The notes beneath the pieces were generated by a model. The model did no database searches. It was not told the origin of the DNA and saw only the letters and a list, made by a program, of their open reading frames with translations. This document shows, piece by piece, positions 58,740-64,000 of a stretch of 64,000 bases of DNA. The first letter of the stretch is position 1, and every line of letters begins with the position of its first letter. The stretch is from Erythrophleum ivorense (Eukaryota > Streptophyta > Magnoliopsida > Fabales > Fabaceae). The stretch is from contig JAIUCV010000007.1 in NCBI GenBank assembly GCA_026724425.1, positions 18,948,286 through 19,012,285 of the forward strand, in the 5' to 3' direction. The translations under genes and the position numbers were made by a program.

Positions 58740-59595
58740 TTGGGAATGGTAATGTGGCACAATTAGGTAGATTTCCTGCTGCATTGAGCTCTCAAATTCA
58801 AAATAATACTTCTTGGATACTAGATTATGGAGCTACTAACCATGAATTGCTTACTGACTCTTTTAGACCTTGCAATGAAACTTTGATAGTGAAAATAGTA
58901 GATGGTGCTCTCTCTAAAGTTGAGGGTACTTGCAATGTGAAAATTTCTAACAAACTACTTTTAAAGGATGTATTATTTATACCCAATTTGAATTGCAACA
59001 TGTTGTCCATCAGCAAGCTTTCTAAGGACCTAAATTGTATTGCTAAATTCCTCCTCGGTGGCTATGTCTTTCAGAATTTGGATGGAGGGAAAACAATTGC
59101 CAGTGCTAAGAAGAATGCTAGGTATATCTCAAGAAAAATGCTGCAGGAGAAAGGAGCTCATTCAACTAGCTTATCACCTCCATCCTTGAGTGAAATAATG
59201 CTTTGACATCTTAGACTAGATCACCCAAATTTTTAGTACTTGAAAGTCTTGTATCCTTAATTATGCAATAAAAGTACAATTCCTTTCCAACACAAAGTTG
59301 GTCAAACCTCTAAACATAAAAGAAATTTCTATCCCTCACACAAATAGATACCTACCTAACCCTTCACAATTATCTATAGTGACATTTGGGGACCTTGCAA
59401 TATCAAAAATTTATTGGGTGCAATATCACAAGGCTCACGTAGGTATACTTTACAAAGGAAAAATCCAAAACCATAACCATTTTCAAACAATTGCACACTT
59501 TTGTCCAAAATCAGTTCCAAACTTAAAGAAAAAAAAAACCTAAGATTTTGACAATGCTCAGGACTATTTCAACAAAAACTGTTTTGATTACTTGA
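58740..59595 (+). pseudogene. Protease and early integrase relic of copia E
   Basis: The protease active site reads WILDYGATNHELLTDS (DYGA in place of DSGA), followed by VEGTCNVKISNKLLLKDVLF and CNMLSISKLSKDLNC. Integrase then begins with a broken HHCC region (59200-59330) and reaches DNAQDYFNKNCFDYL at 59550-59593, where gypsy F interrupts it. Confidence 0.85.
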
Positions 59596-59884
59596 TGAGA
59601 ACCTTTGAAAGTCTAGTATTATTGAATTAACAAAACTAAGCTATCTTCCTAGAAAGTGTCACATGAAAGATTACAGCCCAAAGAAATGAAAATCAAAACA
59701 AACAGTGAAGGAAAAATATAGAAACACCCTTGCATTCGAGAGGCAAATTCTCTCTTAGGTTCTGACTTTCTTCCTCCCTTCTCTCACCCCCAACACATCC
59801 CCTACAATTCCCAACTTTCATGTGCTAAATCCATGCCACACCATTCTTTCTCCTCCAGCTCATTAGTTATTCCTACCCAACACA
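59596..59884 (-). repeat. 3' LTR of gypsy F
   Basis: 289 bp. The minus-strand start TGTGTTGGGTAGGAATAAC is preceded by a purine-rich AGAGGTGGTTCCTAG, and the end is AAGGTTCTCA. The left flank CTTGA is the expected target duplication; its partner is outside the window. Confidence 0.72.
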
Positions 59885-60447
59885 CTAGGAACCACCTCTG
59901 CTTTTATCTGCTATTTTCTCTCTCTTTTTTCTGCTATATGTTCTCATAAGTTGAGGCCCATCAAGATTTGGCCTATCAATACCCTTCCCAACCACTTTCA
60001 CCTTGTCCTCAAGGTAGAAATCAGGGAATTGATTGTGCAGTGCATCATAGTCCTCCCAAGTATTCTTAAATTTAGGTAGTTCTACCCATTTAATCAAGAG
60101 TTCCACTACACCACTGGTCAATCTCCTTGCCTTTCGTACTGCTTTTAGGTGAACTTGTATTTTTAGTTCATTGGACAGAAAAGGAGGAATTGCTTGTGAA
60201 CCTTTAGTAGCATGCAATGACTCTTAAGTTGTGATACATGAAACACTAGAAGAATCCTCATCATTGGGGGTAACTCGACGATATGCAACAGGTCCAGCAC
60301 CTTATCAAGGCCATGGAACCTAGAACTTAGTTTATCATTGGCTCTTTTTGACATAGCTTTTAGTTTATAAGGACTGATCTTCAAGTATACCATGTCCCCT
60401 ACTTCAAATGTCATTTCCCTTTGCGATTTATCAGCTTGTACCTTCAT
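59885..60447 (-). pseudogene. Integrase C-terminus and chromodomain relic of gypsy F
   Basis: The minus-strand frame 60447-60163 has FEVGDMVYLKISPYK, and 60217-59885 has ELLIKWVELPKFKNTWEDYD followed by FPDFYLEDKV, a chromodomain-like tail as in chromoviruses that target heterochromatin. A 55-bp overlap of two frames marks a frameshift at about 60200. Confidence 0.85.
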
Positions 60448-60453
60448 GTATTC

Positions 60454-61260
60454 CTAGCCTCTCTCAAGATTTTGCTTTAGCTGAGCCAAAATCAGATTTG
60501 TAGCTCTTATGGTTTCATTAACTTCTTCCAAATCCAAATAAATATCTTCTATTTTGAAAAGAGTTGAAAAATCCCACCCATAGAGAGCCTTAAAAGGTGT
60601 CATTTTTGTAGAACAATTGTAGGAAGTATTAATCCAATATTTAGCCCCTGGTAACCATCTAGTCCTTTGCTTCTGTTTGTCCCCTACAAAGCAACATAAA
60701 TAAATTTCAAGGCTTTGATTTACCACCTCAGTCTATCCATTTGTTTGTGAATGGTGACCAGAACTATACTTCAACTTTGTGCCAACCATTTTAAATAACT
60801 CTTGCCAAAGTTGACTCATAAAAAGCCTATCCCTATCACACATGATTGACTTGGGGAAAACCATGTAGTTTAACCACCTCTTGGACAAAAATTTCAGCTA
60901 CCTTTTTAGCTGAAAAAGGGTGTAATAAGCCAATCAAATGTGGATACTTGGTGAGTTTATCAACTACCACAAGGATGGTGTCAAACTTTTCTGATTTGGG
61001 TAGCCGAACTATAAAGTCCATGCTAATGTCTTTCCAAACCCCTTGTGGTATTGCTAATCACTATAGTAGACCAGCTAGGTACATGGCTTGATACTTGCAC
61101 TTTTGGCACACCTCACATTTAGTCACAAAGTCCTGAACATCTTTTTTTTCATATCTTCCTAATACAGTGCCTCGGATAACCTTTTGTAAGTATGCAAATA
61201 ACCCAAATGGCCTACAATAGGAGATGCACAGAATTCCTTCATTAGAGCTACAATCCAAGG
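60454..61260 (-). pseudogene. Integrase relic of gypsy F
   Basis: The zinc finger end FVTKCEVCQKCKYQ lies near 61110, the core MDFIVRLPKSEKFDTILVVV at 61021 and DKLTKYPHLI after it, then YNCSTKMTPFKALYGWDFST near 60620. Stops separate the parts at 61060, 60835 and 60727. Confidence 0.88.
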
Positions 61261-61290
61261 GGATTGTTTTGAGTTCACCATCCTATCTTG

Positions 61291-61900
61291 TTAAAACAAA
61301 TAGCCCCCCTTCAAATTGTACCCTTTTGGGGGCCATTTTCTTGCTATCAGCAGTTGTATAATTGCAACTAATTTTTCATCCTTCTTGACTTCCTCATCTA
61401 GAGCTTCCATCTCTTTCCAAATCCATAAAAAATAACCCTTCAATCCCATTGTTTCTTCTTTTGTTGATAGGGCATTAGCCACCCTATTTTCAAACCTGGG
61501 CTTATAATTTATCTCAAATTTATATCCCATGAGCTTGGAAATCCTCCTTTGATGATCTGGATCAACAACCCTTTGTTTTAGCAAGAATTTAAAGCCTTTT
61601 GATTTGTTCAAATGATGAATGGGTGATCCATTAAATAATCATTCCACCTCTTCACTATATGTACAATTGCCATGAGCTCCCTCTCATAAACAAAAGTCGA
61701 GCTCTTTTGGATAGGACTTGGCTAAAATAGGCTATAGGTCTTCCTTGTTGCAAAAGGACAGCCCCTATGCCTCTTCTAAAGCATTTGTCTCAATCTCAAA
61801 AGGAAGTGAAAATTTTGGCATAGCCAACACAAGGGTAGGTAATATCACCCTCTTAAGTTCCCAAAGGCTGTTTGAGCGTTACCTCCCCCATTGAAAGCAT
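61291..61900 (-). pseudogene. RNase H relic of gypsy F
   Basis: RNase H end: KGFKFLLKQRVVDPDHQRRI, then LMGYKFEINYKPRFENRVAN and ALST. The N-terminal half (61620-61900) is readable only in short pieces. Confidence 0.82.
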
Positions 61901-62640
61901 TTTTCTTAAGTAACTCTATTGAGGAGAGCATCTATCTTGCCGTAATTCTTCACAAATTTTTAGTAATACCTGGTTAATCTTTAAAAACCTCTCATAGCTT
62001 TTATGTCTTTTGGTATAGGCCAAGAAACCACTATTTCCACCTTTGCAGGGTCTATTTCTACCCTTTTGCTAAGATAATATGCCCTAAACACTTAAGCCTA
62101 AGCTGCCCAAACACACACTTATTTCTATTAATCATCAAGCTCTGACTTTGTAACACCTCTAAAACAACTCTCAAATGTGATAACTAGTTTCGAAGTCAGA
62201 ACTGTAAACCAATATATCATCAAAGAAAACTAACACAAACTTACTCAAATAAGGTTTAAAAATGTTGTTCATTAAGAATTGAAAGGTTGAAGGAGCATTC
62301 GTCAACCCAAATAACATAACGAAAAATTTATAGTGACCCTCGTGTCTCCTAAAAAGTTGTTTTCTCCTCATCTCCCACTTTAATCTAAATTTGATGATAT
62401 CTAGATTTCAAATCTAACATAGAAAAAATAATGGCTATCCTGAATCCATCCAACAATTCATCAATGCAAGGGATAGGAAATTTGTTTGGAATTGTTACCT
62501 TATTCAAAGTTCTATAGTCATCACAAAATCTCCAACTCCTGTCTTTCTTACCAATAAAACAAGACTAGAATGGGGGCTACAACTTGGGTGAATAATTCTA
62601 GCCGTGATCATCTCCTTCACCAACTTTTCTGTTTTCTAGA
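61901..62640 (-). pseudogene. Reverse transcriptase relic of gypsy F
   Basis: Minus-strand frame 62371-62171 has GHYKFFVMLFGLTNAPSTFQ and the catalytic FFDDILVYS box (about 62215), which is intact. Flanking regions are broken; a palm segment with CxDDYR-like residues lies around 62520. Confidence 0.85.
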
Positions 62641-62894
62641 AGTATGCGTACTGATAGGGTCTAATATTGGGTACACCTACGCCTTCTTTAATCAAAATAG
62701 CATGCTCTCTAGAACAACAAGGAGGTAGACCCTTAGGCTGCTCACAAATACCTACAAACTCTTTTAGCAACATCCGAATTTCTAGAACTTCCTCTTGTTA
62801 TCCCTCTTGTATAGCTAACTCATAAAACTCCACCAAGTATCCTTGTGCCCCTCCCTTCAAGTTTTTAAATGATGAATCTAAGGACATCACAGAT

Positions 62895-63240
62895 TTAGTT
62901 AAGGATGGGTTCCCTTTCAAACAGACCCATATTCACCTTGTACTTCATGATAAGGTGCTTCCAATTTATCCTTGCCTCACCAAGGGATTCTAGCCATTCT
63001 GCACTCAAAACAACTTCTGCCCCACTTAACTCAAAAAGATAAAAATCTTGTTGAATTTTTACTCCCTGAAATTCCAGCTCTAATTGCTTGCACATCCTTG
63101 CTCAAATATCTTCCCATTGCCTATGGTGGTGGCATATTTTTTTGTTCCTTATAGGTAATTTTAGGCATTCCACAAGCTCTGAAGCTATGAAATTGTGAGT
63201 GGCTTCACTATTTATTAGTATCAACATAGATTCACCATTA
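62895..63240 (-). pseudogene. Protease relic of gypsy F
   Basis: The active site (63212-63201) reads NSEATHNFI where DSGATHNFI is expected, so both the catalytic Asp and the Gly are lost. Downstream FELSGAEVVLSAEWLESLGE is the usual gypsy post-protease segment. Confidence 0.87.
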
Positions 63241-63244
63241 AAGT

Positions 63245-64000
63245 GCCTAACATCATTAATTTTGGCTCATCTATCCCCACTATCATATTCATGGACAACT
63301 CCATTGTGTGAATATTCTTGTCCTTGTCAACACCTTCTTCTAGCTTCGTTATCTCTTCCACCACTTCTTCTTCAAATAAGAGGATTAATAGTTGTAGTGC
63401 CTTATTGTTACACCTATGGTTGGGACTATATTCACATTTGAAGCAAAGCCCTTGTTCCCTCCTAGTAACCTCAATTTTAGTGAGCCTTTTAGAAGACACA
63501 CTCCCTCCCTTAAAAGTTACTAGAATGTTCACACTTGACCCACTACTCGCCTTAGATTCCAACCCTCCCTTGCTATTAGAACTACGGGTGCTTATAGCTA
63601 GTGTTACACTTTTTTGCTGTTCCATAAAGCTCTATATCTTAGGAAAAATTGGTTTAACCCCTACCACTTTGGTTCTCCCAAGGCTCTTACCACCTTAGAA
63701 ATAATTTTCTTCTCCTTGGCTTGTTCAACCACCAAAATTCCTCTCCTCCACTTGAAATGCTAGGTCCATTAATTGCTTTAAGAAGGTGGGCTGCATCATG
63801 CAAACTTCTACTTGCATTTCCTCCTTGAGACCATTCTTAAACACCCCAATGAGTACCTCCTTAAGAGTTTCTATCATAGTGGCTAACAATAACTAAAAGC
63901 TCTCACTATAATCAGTGACAAGCCCATCTTGCTTCAAAGCCATAATCATTTCGTATACATCCCTTAGCTGCCTTTTATGGTATTGTGCCGATACTTCCTT
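63245..64000 (-). pseudogene. Gag relic of gypsy F (partial)
   Basis: Minus-strand frame 63625-63221 holds the zinc knuckle CFKCEYSPNHRCNNK (about 63450). Upstream, gag frames near 63990-63740 contain MIALKQDGLVTDYSESF-like and QLMDLAFQVEE segments with stops. The gag N-terminus is outside the window. Confidence 0.82.

Larger units (their letters stand above)
35643..59595 (+). mobile_element. Copia E: outermost element of the nested stack (interrupted, right end not in window)
   Basis: Pieces of one plus-strand copia element separated by three later insertions. The 5' LTR (35643-35879 plus 47684-47709) starts TGTTAGAATCCTAGGATAAT and ends TTCACA, followed by a primer-site relic TAGCATTAGAGCC. 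Gag starts near 47790 (MAKNTPLL), runs to 48056, and continues at 58055-58480. Protease and early integrase follow to 59595, ending in the DNAQDYFN integrase core. Copia A sits in the LTR, copia D in gag, and gypsy F cuts the integrase. The reading order and strand agree across all pieces. No RT or 3' LTR is in the window. Confidence 0.8.
59596..64000 (-). mobile_element. Gypsy F: chromovirus-like element (minus strand), runs off the right edge
   Basis: Begins at a TG...CA LTR (59596-59884) inserted into copia E's integrase. Coding on the minus strand runs from gag (right edge) through protease, RT, RNase H and integrase to a chromodomain-like C-terminus next to the LTR, the gypsy order. The 5' LTR and gag start lie beyond 64000. 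All domains contain stops or frameshifts. Confidence 0.88.

Overview
The window is nuclear DNA of a dicot plant. It has intron-bearing genes of plant type, AT-rich intergenic DNA, and many plant LTR retrotransposons with tRNA-iMet-type primer sites. A grapevine-like genome is plausible from the mix of element families and a florendovirus-like endogenous pararetrovirus, but no single feature proves the species. Only two host genes are supported: the 5' part of a HUB1/BRE1-type histone H2B ubiquitin ligase (minus strand, five exons, running off the left edge) and the 3' coding fragment of an alpha/beta-hydrolase-like gene at 33.2-33.7 kb that looks broken. Everything else I can explain is transposable or viral DNA, nearly all decayed.

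Layout. 1-6.2 kb: HUB1-like gene, with homopolymer tracts in its large third intron. 6.9-7.3 kb: inverted-repeat MITE. 7.5-16.9 kb: a decayed copia element (H) with both LTRs and a 5-bp target duplication (TSD), split by a 3.6-kb gypsy-type solo LTR. 18.9-19.2 kb: a second MITE of the same family with a 9-bp TSD. 19.7-29.0 kb: an old, very long gypsy LTR, itself split by a 5,044-bp solo LTR of the same family. 29.0-32.3 kb: minus-strand remnant of an endogenous pararetrovirus. 33.2-33.7 kb: hydrolase fragment. 34.4-35.6 kb: a deleted copia (G) with about 170-bp LTRs.

35.6-64 kb is one nested stack. A plus-strand copia (E) starts at 35,643. Copia A (minus, 35,880-47,678) sits inside E's 5' LTR. 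A carries a 5'-truncated copia (B), an RTE-type LINE and a 387-bp insert, and B carries a 784-bp insert. Copia D (plus, 48,057-58,054) sits in E's gag, and copia C (plus, 48,951-53,847) sits in D's gag. A minus-strand chromovirus-like gypsy element (F) interrupts E's integrase at 59,596 and runs off the right edge. For A, C, D and H, target duplications fix the boundaries to the base; the two small inserts are bounded the same way. C is the youngest: its LTRs differ at 7 of 214 positions by hand count, and pol is broken only by one 1-nt deletion and one in-frame stop.

The genes do not form a functional system together. The value of the window is the insertion history, two very long solo LTRs, and several short insertions whose removal restores the interrupted reading frame exactly. 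All comparisons were made by eye; no alignment or database search was run.
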